Origin: Ilyonectria destructans
Lineage: Eukaryota > Ascomycota > Sordariomycetes > Hypocreales > Nectriaceae
Assembly: GCA_020740775.1 (NCBI GenBank)
Contig: JAHEWK010000005.1
Coordinates: 682,001-746,000 of the forward strand
DNA length: 64,000 bases
Direction of reading: 5' to 3'
Below the pieces are notes generated by a model. It was not told the DNA's origin and did no database searches. It was given only the letters and a program-made list of their open reading frames with translations. Both the position numbers and the translations under genes were made by a program. Numbering within the stretch: position 1 is the first letter of the stretch; each line of letters opens with the position of its first letter. Shown piece by piece: positions 1 through 12,959 of this stretch.

Positions 1-285
1 GTCCCGTCGCCCGCTCCCGAGATTACCAAGGACTAGTGGCGTGTCACCGATTGAATGGCTGCCTGACTAGTTGACTAGAAGCTTTCCGGGAGGTGCATGG
101 GCCCGGAATCCGTTGACGGCGGACACCCTTCAGCAACACCGGCCCTTCCGAAGGCATAATGCTGGTAACAGCAGGCAGGCAATTAAATTTATTAGGGCTC
201 GCCACTGCTTGCCTCCTTGCAATTATTTATATGTACTGTAACAATCATTTCTCTATATCGTAATCTTTCCTATGAGGAAGATAAG
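1..285. other. Left-edge non-coding stretch
   Basis: I see no gene here. The last part is AT-rich and probably serves as the 3' flank of the minus-strand gene that ends at 286. Confidence 0.5.
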
Positions 286-1697
286 CTAGCTCCCAACTGC
301 CCTCACTTGAACCAATTCAATATCACTGCCGTTGCTCTTCTTTTTGTCGTCCCAGTCGTCATCATTATCTCCATTCGACGTGGATGAGGGGTACGGAGGG
401 CGGTGCGAGGTTATTTGTACAGGCTCCGTCGCCTTTACTCCATCCGGTCCATGGTCGATCACCATAAACCCACGCTCCGTTGGCCTCATAGTGTTGGACT
501 TGGTGGCAGAGTTGGACCTGTAAGGATAATCCGAGCTTCCCTTACTTCTGAAAAATGTCTGCAGGGAGGGCAAGCAGGCAACTAGAAGGCCGATATTGCA
601 ATCCAGCGAAGTCCATAGCTCTAGGGGAAATTATTATATATCAGCTTATATCTGAAGATTGATAGCCGGGGAGGTTCCAAGGGAAGCCATAGTACATACC
701 GACTAAACTGTAAGAAGGTATATTATCTTTCGATTCAGATTGGACTGTTATAAGGCGAGCAATGCAGAAAGCCATGCTGACAAGGCCGAGAAGGAATGTG
801 CAGTACATTGCAGCTTTAAGAGAGCTCTTCATTTGAAGCCCAGGTATGATTTGCCACGGTAGAGCGAAGACTGCCGACCATTAGTACTCGTCTACATATA
901 TGCATTGACTCTGGGCCAAACTCACTCAAAACATCTCCAACAAAATGCAGGGCCCAGGTAGTCGGATAAAAGAAATCGAACAAGTACACCTGGCAACTCG
1001 TCTTGGGGTCAGGAGACCTAACCAATACCGTTAGTGACATTTACGACCGCGGTTGTACGTCCGAGCTATATGGGGAGGATAGTAATATACTAACCAATTC
1101 CTCTGGACCGGTAGACAAAGGCAAGTCGTAAGTAGGATGCTAGTGGCATAGGATAGAGCAGTAAAGACAACTGTAGCCCATAGGAATATCCTCTGCTTTC
1201 GTATGAATTTAGGGAAGATTTGAAAGTATAGCGCGAGGAGCGCTGCCTTGCACAGGTAGCAGGCTGTGAAGAAGGAGATGATGATCACCCAACCCAGCTA
1301 GTAACGTGCCTCTGTAAGTGACTTTTCTCCCACTGCTCCACGGGTGCTCACCTTGAGTATTAATGTCGTTTCTTCGGAGGAGCCGCTGTAGCCACCCAGG
1401 GCCCCGTTCACGTGGGCATCCAGCACTCCCAAACGTGCAAGCTTGATGTCAATGGACGCAGTGACAACTCCAGCGACCCACGACGCGCACATGAGGATGT
1501 CGGTGGTCAAGAGCCTCCGTCTTTGGGTCTTGAGTCGAAAGTATAATCGAGCAATGATCACAGCAGCGGTGAGGGTGAGTAAGGTCCATTCTGCAGCCTA
1601 CCATACGTGAGATTGTCAGCGGCGGAACCCGAGGCTGTGGGGAAGGGTTGTGGGTACGAACAAGAACCCCCTTTGGCCCTGGAGCGGGAAATGCCAT
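286..1697 (-). CDS. Rhodopsin-domain integral membrane protein
   Basis: Six exons on the minus strand give about 360 residues. Exons are 1697 to about 1662, 1597-1352, 1297-1095, 1017-926, 870-700 and 620-286. The last five sum to 349 codons including the stop and join in frame; the end of the short first exon (MAFPAPGPKG...) is the only uncertain junction. Hydrophobic segments alternate with charged loops, as in the seven-helix fungal rhodopsin-domain/PTH11-like proteins. Family hallmarks are the first helix followed by IIARLYFRLK, the cysteine-rich third helix, the ALPWQII segment, and ELWTSLDCNIGLLVACLPSL before the last helix. The C-terminal tail is acidic and cytoplasm-like (GDNDDDWDDKKK). 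No ligand or partner can be inferred; members of this family are usually of unknown function, a few acting as plasma-membrane sensors. Confidence 0.85.
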
Positions 1698-2965
1698 GGC
1701 CAAAAGCCGACCTGTCAATCAGAATATCGAGTAATGATCTGGGATTCGTCGAGTAGAGCGCTTGGGGTATGCCATACCCCCATGGGATTGTGTGGCTCAG
1801 ATATGGAGTCAACAAAACTAAGGTCACGGAAGAAATTCTTATTGCTTGGGCACGGAGAGCCTATATATGCGTGGATCGGACTTGCCAGAGAGTCAGCACA
1901 TTAGGGGGCGGCTTGGGCTTGCTTACGGGCTTGCTTAGGTTCACTAGAATGTGTGAGGAGCTAAAGTATAGATACCACACCCTATCGCGCCCAAGCGCTT
2001 TAGGACCTTCTAAAAGAAGCCACCAAATCTAAACCAATCGGACGGCTAGCGAATGATGACAGTTCATCTTCCAGTACGGTCTAGGCCGACCCAGAAAAGG
2101 GCGAACTGATGGGCTCCACAATCCCCAGAACACTCCTTTACGAAAACAATCCGATAAGGGCCAGACAGAGCAGAACGTACGTTAGTTGGGAGTCTGCTTC
2201 ATCGACAAGCTCATGTTCGAGGAAGGCATCGGAGAGTATCTGTTGGAAAATCACTGCGACGTAAATACAGTTGATGAGTATTGTGCACCCCCCTGGTCTT
2301 CAGTCTCGACTAACGTGGTTACCAGGACTGGATTTCTTATTCTGTTCTACCTGACGAGGCCAAAGCCGCTAGCGGACATCACCGCAACCAGTAGCGTTAT
2401 TGCTATCGTGTATGGGTAGATAATCAATTGTAAGGGGAAAAACGAAAGTGCATACGTACAGTGCTTTATATACTCGTAAGAAAGTTGTTGTGTCACCAGC
2501 TCGCCCAGGTTGGTTCCTTCGGCGACCCTCCATCCGCGAGTGACCTCCTCCCCCCCAACTACGGAGTACCCCTTATCATAAATGAGAAATAGTGCTAGAG
2601 ACAATGTATCATAGTTAGCCCGCACGAAACTTGTGCGGGGAACCTTGCTAGTCGGCTCGGGGCCAAGTCTCCATTTCCCGCTAAGATTCGTATCTTTCGG
2701 ACTCGTGTCCGATTCGCAATCGGACTCTACTGTGCGACGTCGGTTTGCAAGGTCTACGTCAGTGAGATGGACTCTCAACGCCGTTGCGCAACGTCAATGA
2801 CCGCTTCGCACTCCGCATTCCGCGGTGAGAATATGGTCCAGGGCTCGTCAACAATAGACAGATCTTAGATAGATTTATCCAGCTTATTAAGAACAATCGC
2901 GTCGTGATACCGTCTTGGCTGCTCAATTGTTCATTCACCTCGGCATTCGCGCTTCACCCTTCACT
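1698..2965. other. Intergenic region between divergent genes
   Basis: This is the shared upstream region of the minus-strand rhodopsin-domain gene and the plus-strand 5-oxoprolinase gene. A minus-strand open frame at 2347-2778 has no ATG near its start and only one hydrophobic end (YPYTIAITLLVAVM), so I do not call it a gene; it might be a relic. Nothing else is recognisable. Confidence 0.4.
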
Positions 2966-5900
2966 ATGTCACCAGCCAGTATTCCCACATCTCGCATCCG
3001 CATCGCCATAGATCGGGGTGGCACATTTACAGACTGTCTCGGAATTGTGCCCGGAAAGCTGGATATTCTTGTCAAGCTGCTGAGCAATGACCCAACCAAC
3101 TATGCCGATGCTCCGACTGAGGGCATCCGCAGGATTCTCGAGTCCGCGACGGGATCTTCCCTTCCCCGAGGAGAACTGATTGACACAAGCGGTATTGAGT
3201 CAATTAAAATGGGCACGACCGTCGCGACAAATGCCCTGCTGGAGCGAGCCTCAACGCCTTGTGCCCTCGTAGTAACACGAGGCTTCAAAGATCTGTTGCG
3301 CATCGGAGACCAAACTCGTCCAAAGTTGTTTGATCTCAACATTCGGAGGCCTGAAACTCTATTCCGAGATGTTCTTGAGGTTGACGAGCGCGTGACGCTC
3401 CATGATTCATCCGAGGATGCGACGACTCTCATCGACCCTGAACGACATGGGTTGGGCCTCAAAACAGGCATCGGAGGGGAAGCCATCCGAATTTTACAAC
3501 CCCTAGGTAATTATAAGTCTTTGCGGCTAATAAATTTCAGCTATACTAACTTGATACACAAGATATTGAGGGTGCGAGAACAGGATTACAGTCTATTTTC
3601 GACAAGGGTGCGACGTCACTAGCCATCACGCTTCTTCACTCATACACCTTCCCTGATCATGAGCTTCAGCTCGCTAAAATCGCAGAGGAAATTGGATTCA
3701 CCCAGATATCTCTATCGTCGCAGATCTTCCCCATGATCAAAGCCGTGTCAAGAGGCTACTCGGCCACGGCGGATGCGTACCTAACTCCTCTAACAAAAAC
3801 ATACATCGACAGCTTCCGCCGAGGATTCGTTGGTAATCTTGAAGATACCAACGGCGCTCGTTGCGAGTTTATGCAAAGCGACGGTGGTCTTGTGGGATGG
3901 CAGAGCTTCAGCGGGCTCAGAGCTATCCTATCTGGTCCAGCAGGCGGCGTGGTGGGATTCAGCCGAACGTGCTATGACCCAAAACGCCGTAAACCAGTCA
4001 TTGGATTCGACATGGGCGGAACGAGTACAGATGTCTCTCGATATGCCGGAAGTCTGGAGCACACCTTTGAGTCTATCACAGCTGGCATTACCATTCAGTC
4101 TCCTCAACTCGAGGTGGACACTGTTGCAGCTGGTAAGTAATTCCCGCGACAGTAACAAGACTCTCTAACTTTCGTTAGGCGGTGGAAGTATTCTTTCCTA
4201 TCGAAATGGCCTATTCCTTGCCGGCCCTGAGTCCGCCGGAGCCCATCCCGGTCCCGCGGCGTACCGCAAAGGCGGTCCTCTGACGGTGACGGATGCGAAC
4301 CTGGTCCTCGGTCGTTTGCAGGCCAAGTACTTCCCGAAGATATTTGGTGCCGAAGAGAACGAGAGCTTGGATTATGAAGGCTCCAAGGCAGCCTTTGAAG
4401 AACTTCTGCAGAAAGTCAACAAGGACCTTGCAGCCACCGGTGCGCCAGCGAAGAGTGTTGAAGAGCTAGCCTTGGGCTTTCTGGAGGTGGCCAACGAGGC
4501 CATGTGCAGACCGATTCGGTCTTTGACTGAAGCCAAGGGCTACAGGGCCTCAGACCATGAACTTGCCGTATTTGGTGGTGCGGGCGGCCAGCATGCTTGT
4601 GTAAGTACCAATCTGCGGTGCGATGCACCAGACACTAATAAGAAGTAGGCCATCGCCGCTAACCTTGGTATCGACCGAATTCTCATCCATCGATATTCAT
4701 CCATTCTATCCGCCTATGGCATGGCGCTGGCTGATCTAGTCCATGATCTCCAACAACCATACTCTGCGGTCCTGGGGACTGAGATGGACGAACTAGACTC
4801 CCGACTGAAGGAGCTGGAAAAGTCAGCGGAAGAGAAACTCGTCTCAGATGGTGCTTCTGTGGACTCGCTCACTTTTGAACACTTCCTAAATCTCCGCTAC
4901 ATGGGATCTGATACCACTTTCATGATTCCCAGGCCAGAGAGCGGTAGCTGGGCAGATGCTTTTACTGCCGAACACAAGCGACAGTTCTCCTTCATCATGG
5001 CTGGCCGAGAAATCCTCGTCGAGAATGTTCGAGTTAGAGCGACAGCCCAGAGCTCAGCGGTCGAGCCAGTGTTCAATCTCGAGAAGCAACTGGCCGAGTC
5101 TCCGATAGCGGCAGCCTCCAAGGACAAAGTTTCGGACCATGTTCGACTCTTCTTTCAACAGAGATGGATGGACGCTCCATTGTATTTCCTTAAATCTTTG
5201 GAGACTGGTGACATGGTTCAAGGACCAGCCATCATTCTAGATGACACACAAACCATCGTCGTCAGCCCAGGATCCAAAGCCATTATTATGAGCCGCCATG
5301 TCGTCTTAGAGCTCTCCCGCAAAACATCTCAGCCGGCTGTAGAGGATATTTCAGTATCCGAAAAAAAGGTCGACCCAGTTCAGCTCACCATCATGGGCCA
5401 TCGATTCATGAGCATCGCAGAGCAGATGGGACACGCGCTCCAGAAAACCAGCGTGTCGGTTAACATCAAAGAGCGGTTGGATTTCAGCTGCGCTCTTTTC
5501 AGTCCGGATGGTCGATTGGTTGCAAACGCACCACACGTGCCAGTTCATCTTGGATCCATGGAGCAAGCTGTCATGTATCAGCACGAGAAATACCTAGGCC
5601 AACTTCGTCCCGGAGATGTCATCGTTGCTAACCACCCTATTTCTGGAGGAACTCACTTGCCGGACATTACTTGCGTCACACCCGTCTTCAACAGCGCTGG
5701 CAAGGAAGTAATCTTCTACACCGCGTCGAGAGGCCACCACCAAGAGATTGGCGGCATTCTCCCAGGATCCATGCCAGCGGGTAGTGTCGAGCTTTTTGAA
5801 GAAGGCGCGGCTATTATATCAGAATTCCTCGTCCGCGATGGTGTTTTCGACGAAGAGGGCATCACCAAACTGCTTCTCGACGACCCCGCCCAATATCCAG

Positions 5901-7075
5901 GCTGCTCCGGTACGAGGAAGCTAGCCGACAACATCAACGATCTGAAAGCTCAAGTGTCAGCGAATGCCAAGGGCGCTGCTCTGGTCTCGGAGCTCATCGC
6001 GGAGAACGGTCTCAGTACAGTCCATTTCAACATGCACGCCATCACAAACAATGCTGAGGCCTGTGTCCGTGAGTTCCTCCTTCGAACACACGCGGCAACA
6101 GGCGGAAAACCGCTGTTCGCCCTTGACCACATGGATGACGGGACTCCTATTCAGTTAGAAGTAACCATCGACCCCGAGACCGCCTCGGCCCATTTTGACT
6201 TCAGCGGCACTGGTGAAGAAGGATACCATTCCTTCAACGCGCCCCAGGCAATTACGCGTAGTGCAACGCTATATGTCCTGCGATGTTTGATCGACCAGGA
6301 CATTCCTCTTAACGAAGGCTGTCTTCGTCCACTAAAATTCACTATTCCAGAGGGTTCTATTCTTAACCCGTCGCCTACGGCTGCTGTCTGTGCCGGCAAC
6401 CCCATCACCTCGCAACGTGTTACCGACGTTGTGATTAAGGCATTTGCCGCCTGTGCTGCGAGCCAAGGCGACTGCAACGTGGTCTCATTTGGTATTGATG
6501 GCAACATCGACCCTACTACCGGGTCGCTCGTTCCAGAGACTGGCTTTGGGTTCTGCGAAACCATCTGCGGTGGCAGCGGTGCAGGCGACGGGTGGCACGG
6601 CACCAGCGGCGTCCATGTACACATGACCAACACTCGCATTACGGATCCAGAGATTCTTGAGAAGCGTTACCCGGTTGTGCTTCGTGAGTTCAGTATACAA
6701 GACGGCTCCGGCGGTCGGGGTAGATGGAACGGCGGCAACGGCATCCGGCGTGCGTATGAGTTTGGTCAGGACATGGGATGCTCTATTGTCAGCGAGCGCC
6801 GAGTCACACGTCCGTATGGAATGAAGGGTGGCGAGGATGGTAAACCAGGTGTCAACTATGTCGCGAAGGGCGGCAAGAATGGACGATGGTGCCGAGTTGG
6901 TGGGCGGAAAGATTTCAAGGTTGCCAAAGGAGATTGGTTCGTAATTGATACACCCGGCGGAGGCGGATGGGGTAGTCCTACCGATGGGGGCTCTGGTGCA
7001 GAGGAGGTTAAGAGAAATGGTGTAGATAGGACATTTGCGACTCAGTTCCAATTAGCTCAAGAGACGAGCTTTTGA
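2966..7075 (+). CDS. 5-oxoprolinase (ATP-hydrolysing), HyuA-HyuB fusion
   Basis: Four exons (2966-3506, 3563-4132, 4179-4600, 4649-7075) sum to 1320 codons, giving 1319 residues, close to the roughly 1290 of yeast OXP1 and animal OPLAH. The enzyme opens 5-oxo-L-proline to L-glutamate at the cost of ATP, the last salvage step of glutathione turnover in the cytosol. The N-terminus carries the hydantoinase/oxoprolinase nucleotide-binding start [13 protein letters not shown], followed by [26 protein letters not shown] and [10 protein letters not shown] mark the hydantoinase A core. From about residue 650 the hydantoinase B half follows ([35 protein letters not shown]). The first intron has a textbook CTAAC branch site just before TACACAAG. 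The start is the first ATG in the open frame; one in-frame TTG lies upstream. The only doubt is true 5-oxoprolinase versus another hydantoinase-type member, but fused HyuA-HyuB of this length favours the former. Confidence 0.93.
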
Positions 7076-7857
7076 GACTTAAGTTTATCATAGAATTGTA
7101 AATCCCATATTGCTCATCAAGAAGTCTCGGTTATTAAATATGATGGACGCGACGAGGCAACTATTAATTTGAAATTACAGAGTCAAATTTGAACAGATGC
7201 GATACGAGGCGATCTACTCTGCAAAACGGGACTAGCTCCGTTAACGTTGTGAAACATTCTCCCGCCCAGGCACCCTCTACCTTGAAAGCAAAGAAGTTTG
7301 CAATGCATTCACCGGCGCCACAACGACTTGCCCTATTCGGCGGGGGTAATAAGGGAGCTGTGATATGAGAAGGAGAGTCTGGCATATGCTTCATTTCTTG
7401 AAGCACACTGGGATGGACACTACCAGTTCACGCGGAATTTATGACTGAAGGACCCAAACAGCACGCTACTAAGAGTGTTCTTGAATGTAAACGAATTACC
7501 AAAGAGTGGCATCTAAAGTTCTCTAATATCTATATTCTGTCATGAGGAGTCTAGAAAAGTCATCCAGGTCTCGTATTCCCAAAACGCCACGCCCCACGCT
7601 ACAGCGCTAGCAGCTCGCCTAAATTGCTTATTGATGATCTTTCCACTAGACTCTCAAAACTATTGATTCGCGCATCCAAGGCGAGACTAGCACTGAAAAC
7701 TAAAATGGCCTAGCCAGGCTCTGGTCAGATTAATATTGCTTATTCGGCAGTAGTCAGGGGTATATAGAGATAGAGCCAGGCCCCGTCCTTCCAGTTCTGT
7801 GATTCTCCGTAGTCAAATCTCAAAATTGCGGCCTCTCGATCCCAACGACAAACGACA
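7076..7857. other. Intergenic, no gene seen
   Basis: This holds the 3' flank of the 5-oxoprolinase gene and the upstream region of the small secreted protein. No supported ORF. Confidence 0.45.
7759..7768 (+). promoter_or_regulatory. Probable TATA element of the secreted-protein gene
   Basis: GGTATATAGA lies about 95 bp upstream of the ATG at 7858, a normal distance for a fungal core promoter. This is sequence resemblance only. Confidence 0.35.
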
Positions 7858-8307
7858 ATGCCCTCGACCAAAGCCGTCGCCATAGCCGTCACGGCGCTGG
7901 CTGCTTCTGGCATCAACGCAAGCCTATGCAAGCCGGAAACGACAACAACCACGCCAACCGAGACTCCGACCACCACCCCGACCCCAGCCTGCGAAACGTA
8001 CGGGGTTCTTGATGGCATCTCCTCCGAGGAAGCCGTCTGCGGCACGTCTCTCAGGATAATCACTGACGGAGTCATCATCTCCGACAGCCCGGCGTCGACG
8101 TTCTCAGATTGCGCCAAAAGATGCCTCGAATCTAACGAGTGCAAAATATTGACCTACAATTTCCCTGGCAGCGAATATTACTGCCGCCTCTACTCCGAGT
8201 ATACCCTCACGCCAGAGAGGGAATTTCACGAATACTACGAGCGGGCATGCCTTGGGTGTACGCGAGGAGGCCGTGGCGGGGGCCGCGGAGGTCGTCGACG
8301 TCGCTAG
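7858..8307 (+). CDS. Small secreted cysteine-rich protein, PAN/Apple-like
   Basis: An intronless frame of 149 residues. The first 21 or so residues look like a secretion signal (MPSTKAVAIAVTALAASGIN). A Thr/Pro-rich linker follows (about 28-47; many TTTT and TPTP), likely O-glycosylated. The folded part (about 50-135) has cysteines in DCAKRCLESNECKILTYNF, the pattern of PAN/Apple domains, which bind protein or carbohydrate outside the cell. The tail is odd: 14 residues of only Gly and Arg after TRG, an RGG-like stretch more usual in RNA-binding proteins than in secreted ones. An intron near the stop could change this tail, but I see no clear donor. Function is unknown; a cell-wall or effector role is only a guess. 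Confidence 0.7.
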   Translation: MPSTKAVAIAVTALAASGINASLCKPETTTTTPTETPTTTPTPACETYGVLDGISSEEAVCGTSLRIITDGVIISDSPASTFSDCAKRCLESNECKILTYNFPGSEYYCRLYSEYTLTPEREFHEYYERACLGCTRGGRGGGRGGRRRR

Positions 8308-10132
8308 ATGCTGATGGGGTTGATATTTTTGGCAATTAAAGTCCTGTCATCTACAAGGGAGGAGTTTTGGTCGGATCAAGGATAATTCCGGAGTCTATTT
8401 CTTTGTCCAATACATTTGCGTTGCAGCAGTGGCAACTGACCTCATATTGTTTAACGAGTATATACAAGGCTGCTGCTATCTCATAGCTATGTCCGCCTCG
8501 GCAGGGTCAAGTCCGTTGCTCGCCTAGTTGCCTCTTTACACGTGCCCATCAAAGCCTTGTTATTTTTGTTGGGTTTTTATCACGGTCTAAGGACGATTGG
8601 GGTGAAAAATTGATACTGCAGATTCGGGTGAGGAAATGACAGTAATAACAATATATGATCTCCTTACGCCATGCCATGCAGAAGGTAGCCACTCGAGAGC
8701 TAGAGCGTAGGTTACTAAATCCAACATGTAGCTTACCATCGGTGAGGAATATTTAACGCTACGACACTTCAGCGTAAATAGTGAAGCGCGAAAGAGGGAG
8801 GGCAAATTTAGTTGAATATCAGTACCTCTAGTCTGATTTTTAACTTAAAAATTACCTAATATGTATTAATCTAGTCTAACTTCTATCTGCTCTCTTAAGG
8901 TAAGTAAGTTAGTAGTATAAAGTTTAAAAAAAAAAGTACAGTTTTATTTTATCTATAATTCAAGAATTTTGCTGGTGGGCGAGGTCTTTAGTGCAGACCA
9001 CACCCGTCCGTAGGGTAGGGGCTAGAGAGGGATAAGAGACAGGGAAAGACAACAGAAAAGCTGTCTCCTGATGGCAAGAGATACTGAGAGCAATTGATCA
9101 ATTGCTTCTAAATCCCTCCAAGAAGAAGAAAGGGGAAAATACCGATAAGAGCTGCTGCGACAGCTATAGTGAAATGAGTGTACCGAGACCAAAGGTGTCA
9201 TATTAATTGAAGAAGGGAAAAAGCGCTTCCTTATTTTTCAAGCAGACTCAATGTCTTAAATAGGGACTGCCTAAGCTAGCTAGAGGCCCCCATTACTGTA
9301 TTAAACTCCAGGTGGACGGTTGGCACCATGACGCTATTAGAGCTGCTAGAGCTATTAGGGAAGATTTAGCGTTCGGCTGTATAAGTCACCTAGGGGCGGA
9401 GGGTTTCTGGATCGAAGGTTTACTGCAGGTGAAGATCTTAGGGGGGGCTGTTATTATAGATTAAGGTTACCTTTCTTCAATTCACTTCCATGAGCAACAT
9501 AATGTTACCCAATACGTATATTGCCTACGAAGCGTCCCAAGAGAAGAAATCACAGAACGGTGAGGGATGGACGTGAGTTTGCCATAAGAATGGAATCTGA
9601 CTACTGTAGAAGCCCGGGTCAGGCCTGTTTCGGAAGCGAAATCGATGTCATAGTATTTGGTACATGGGCTATCGTAGATCAAACACGTTTCGTCCCTCTG
9701 TGCGATAATTAACAGTTTGATTCCTGCGGCTTGAGTGAACGCCCTCGTTCACGAATGAGACAAATTACTTTGGAACCAACAAGGACCCCACATAGAGGGG
9801 CACTCAACATAATTCAGGCCCAGAGAGCATGGTTTGGCCTCATCTAGATGGAGTTTTCTCCCGTGATTGATGGATTCCTTTCATCGCAGCTTCCTGATAA
9901 GGTCAAGCGAGAACTGCTGCCTGGAGTGGACATGGATTATCGGCCAGGATTGGGACTCGGCGATGGTGTAATACTCCGTCCGATGCACCGAAACGGCCGA
10001 CGGAAACCGACTTGCAACTGAGTCTTATATTCTCGCGGTTTCCCGCAGAACCAGACAACACAATCTTGTCGTCGCATAGCTCCAGTTGGTTGTTACTATA
10101 TTTATTACGAAAGCTGTTCAAAACCACCCTCC
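8308..10132. other. Gene-free, partly AT-rich stretch
   Basis: No supported gene in 1.8 kb. Between about 8810 and 8980 the sequence is very AT-rich, with a run of ten A near 8926. The block 8970-9130 (GGCGAGGTCTTTAGTGCAGA onward) has the look of old repeat DNA, but I see no ends or ORF that would identify it. Confidence 0.35.
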
Positions 10133-11717
10133 ATGGTGTCCAACGAGCAAAACGATAACACCCCGGATGCCATCGTCGCAGTTTCACACCTAGACGTTGA
10201 ACTGGCTTCCATTCCAATCACGCAATCCAAAAGCAACATTGACCCATATCTGGTGGTTTTCAACCCGGAATATGATTCTGAAAACCCCAAAGACTGGCCG
10301 ACCAGCCGAAAGTGGGCCGTCACTGATGTTCTGTCCGCAACTGGCTTCAATCGCATCATGGTCTCAACTATTATGGCGCCAGCCTTGTCCACGATTGCCA
10401 AAGAGTTGAACATGAACTCTGCCGAGTCCGTCATGGCACTTTCCATCTACTTGCTGGCCACCGCATTTGGGCCTCTCGTCATTGGCCCCCTCTCTGAAAT
10501 CTATGGCCGGAAGCGAATCTTGCATATTTCGAATGTTTGGTTCCTCGTTTGGAATATTGCATGCGGTTTTGCCTCCACAAAAGGTCTTCTAATCGCAGCT
10601 CGGTTCTTGGCGGGTTTTGGTGCCAGCTCGGTCTATGCGCTGGCTGGCGGAGTGCTTGGAGATGTTTGGAGTCCGGAACAGCGTGGTCGGTCTCTTGGTA
10701 TCTACTTGCTCATTCCCTTGCTTGGTGCAGCAGTCGGTAAGTGCAGCTATACAAGGCAAATAATTTACAATCACTCACCGATACCCCTCAGGTCCTATTA
10801 TTGGCGGTTTCATGGCAGCCCGCACCACATGGCGGTGGATGTTTTGGTCTACTTCGATTTTCCAAGGCGTGATGATCCTCGTCGCGTTTACCACCTTTCG
10901 TGAGACATACGCACCGCTCATTCTCAAAAGGCGGGCAGAAAAGCTCCGGCAGGAAACTGGAAACCAGCAGTATCAAACCGTGCAAGAACGTCACCATGGT
11001 CACAAGTCAACCCTGTCGACTCTTGGGCGCGCCCTCACTCGACCGATGCGGTTAATTCTTTTCCACCCCATCATTCAAATCATTTCGGTCATTTCGGCCT
11101 TCTACTATGGCATTCTCTACATCATCCTTTCAACTTTCTCTGATCTCTGGGTTAACCGATACCACCAGTCGGTTGAGATCAGTGGCCTGCACTACCTCGC
11201 CATTGCACTTGGAGAGGTGGCTGGCTCGCAACTTGGCGGGCCATTGATGGACTACATTTATCGGCGGATGCAAGCCGCTCGCGATGCCTCATCGAGAAGT
11301 GTGGAGTTGTATGTGCCAGAGTTCCGCATCCCCCTCATGTTTCCAGGAGCATTCATCGCGCCGCTTGCCCTCCTGCTATATGGCTGGGCAGGTCAATACC
11401 AACTGCATTGGCTCGTCGTGGACGTGGGCATCTTCTTCGTGACCTTTGGAATGCAGATTGCTGATATGCCCTTGACGGCGTACGTTATGGATGCGTACGT
11501 GGAACACACCAGCAGTGCTGCGGCTGCGGAGCAGTTCTTGAGGAGTCTCACGGCCTTCTTGTTCCCGCTATTTGCACCCAAGATGTACGAGACACTGGGA
11601 TATGGATGGGGCAGCAGCTCAATGGCACTGGCAGGTCTTATCTTCGGGCTTCCGGCACCGTTGATCCTATGGTATTATGGCTCAAAATTGAGAGCGAAGG
11701 CCCAGAATAGCTATTGA
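10133..11717 (+). CDS. MFS transporter, DHA1-type
   Basis: Two exons (10133-10736, 10792-11717) sum to 510 codons, giving 509 residues, a usual length for 12-helix major facilitator carriers. The soluble N-terminus ends in the ENPKDWPTSRKW box common to fungal drug:H+ antiporters of the DHA1/polyamine branch. GPLSEIYGRKR between helices 2 and 3 is the MFS motif A, and RFLAGFGASSVYALAGGVLGD matches helix 4-5. PETY-like sequence in the central loop (FRETYAPLILKRRAEKLR) precedes a long cytoplasmic loop. The product should be a plasma-membrane proton-coupled exporter; the substrate cannot be read from sequence. The intron is short and in phase (AAVG/PIIGGF). Confidence 0.9.
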
Positions 11718-12959
11718 ACCTGTCTCCGAGAGCATGGGCGAGGTCTTTCAATTCTCAAGGATTTGCGGGATATTTTGAACAGCCTGCAGACTTCGCGATG
11801 GGCACTCACCATGATGGCGAGCGGCTGGTTTGACGAGTACTGAAATAGCCCGCCTCTTTTGTTCAAATGTGGAGATTGGAGGTACAGTTGCGGGTGTTTC
11901 TATTTGAGCGAAAACAGCTAGCGACTTCAAATCGGTGCGCGGTTGGTGTATAGACACGCGCCGGTATCTATCATAGCAGTTGATGCGGTATTAATGGAGC
12001 GTTCATGCACCATAATTTGAGTTTCTTTCTTCCCAGTCGTGCGGCGAACTCCTAAACGATCAAATGAAGGCCGTGTCGACTGGCCTCTGTACGAACGCAG
12101 GCCAGGCTTAGCTGTACCGAGCAATTTCAATAAAACTCAGAATGATAATGAAATCTATATCAGTCTCACATATACATTTACAGAGCACAACGAGTCAACG
12201 ACTGACTTGCGCGGAATGGAAACGGGGGAAACGTCTCTTCCTGGTTGGCCCACTAATTGAGGGGACAGCAACCATGAAAATAACCCCACGAACCGGGTTT
12301 ATTTTACCAAGATGCTACCTAAATGATAAGCGAGCAATGCGGATTCTGCAGCAATTGCTCAACCAGGCCGGTCACGTTGGACCATCGGCTGATAATTCCC
12401 CAGACCCCGCACAGCAAACCTGATTATTCGGTCCGGATGAGTCCCTGGAGAACTCCTCGAGTCGGTCAAGCCTCGCTGACGAACATCGTCATTTGCCAGG
12501 CGCGCCAATGGAATCTTGGCGGTTGAGGGGCCGTGAGCAGCTGCGTCGTAGCGGCACCGTGCTCCCCGGACGATCGGCATCGTGGCTGGCAGGGGAGATG
12601 CTGGGGAAATCGGGAGCTTAACACGGAATAGGTAAAAGATCCGGCGTGCTTGAGCGGAAAGAGGATGGGGCAAAGGGCGCCGACAAACGCACCATTCACC
12701 AGCTGTGCTTTGGGATTGTTTGACAGGCATCGACGAAAGCTTCCTTGATGGACGGATATATCGCACGGCAAAGCTGTGCCATGGTTGAGCAGATTCTGGC
12801 TCGTATTGACTTTGTCGTACTGACAATGGATCGTCTATTTAAACAGCTTCTGTCCCACTTGTCTCGGGCTCCTTACCCTTCTCTCGGTGTCCGCAGCTAT
12901 ACCCAATTGCCCTGGCTTGTTAATTTCCCAAAGAGGCATTGATCTGGTCGTTCGTCGCA
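11718..12959. other. Intergenic, no gene seen
   Basis: Several overlapping open frames lie at 12140-12830 on both strands, but none has domain-like composition. A TATTTAAA element at 12836-12843 is about 120 bp ahead of the epimerase ATG and could be its TATA box. Confidence 0.4.

Noticed and set aside
2347..2778. A 143-codon minus-strand frame with a hydrophobic end
   Set aside because: It has no ATG near the start and no family resemblance strong enough to call; it may be a relic.
6151..7051. Long minus-strand open frames (6151-6639, 6485-7051) inside the 5-oxoprolinase gene
   Set aside because: They mirror a well-supported coding exon and have no domain-like composition; GC-rich third positions open the opposite strand.
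8970..9130. Possible LTR or other transposon remnant
   Set aside because: The sequence has a repeat-like feel, but I found no paired ends, no ORF and no target-site duplication in the window.
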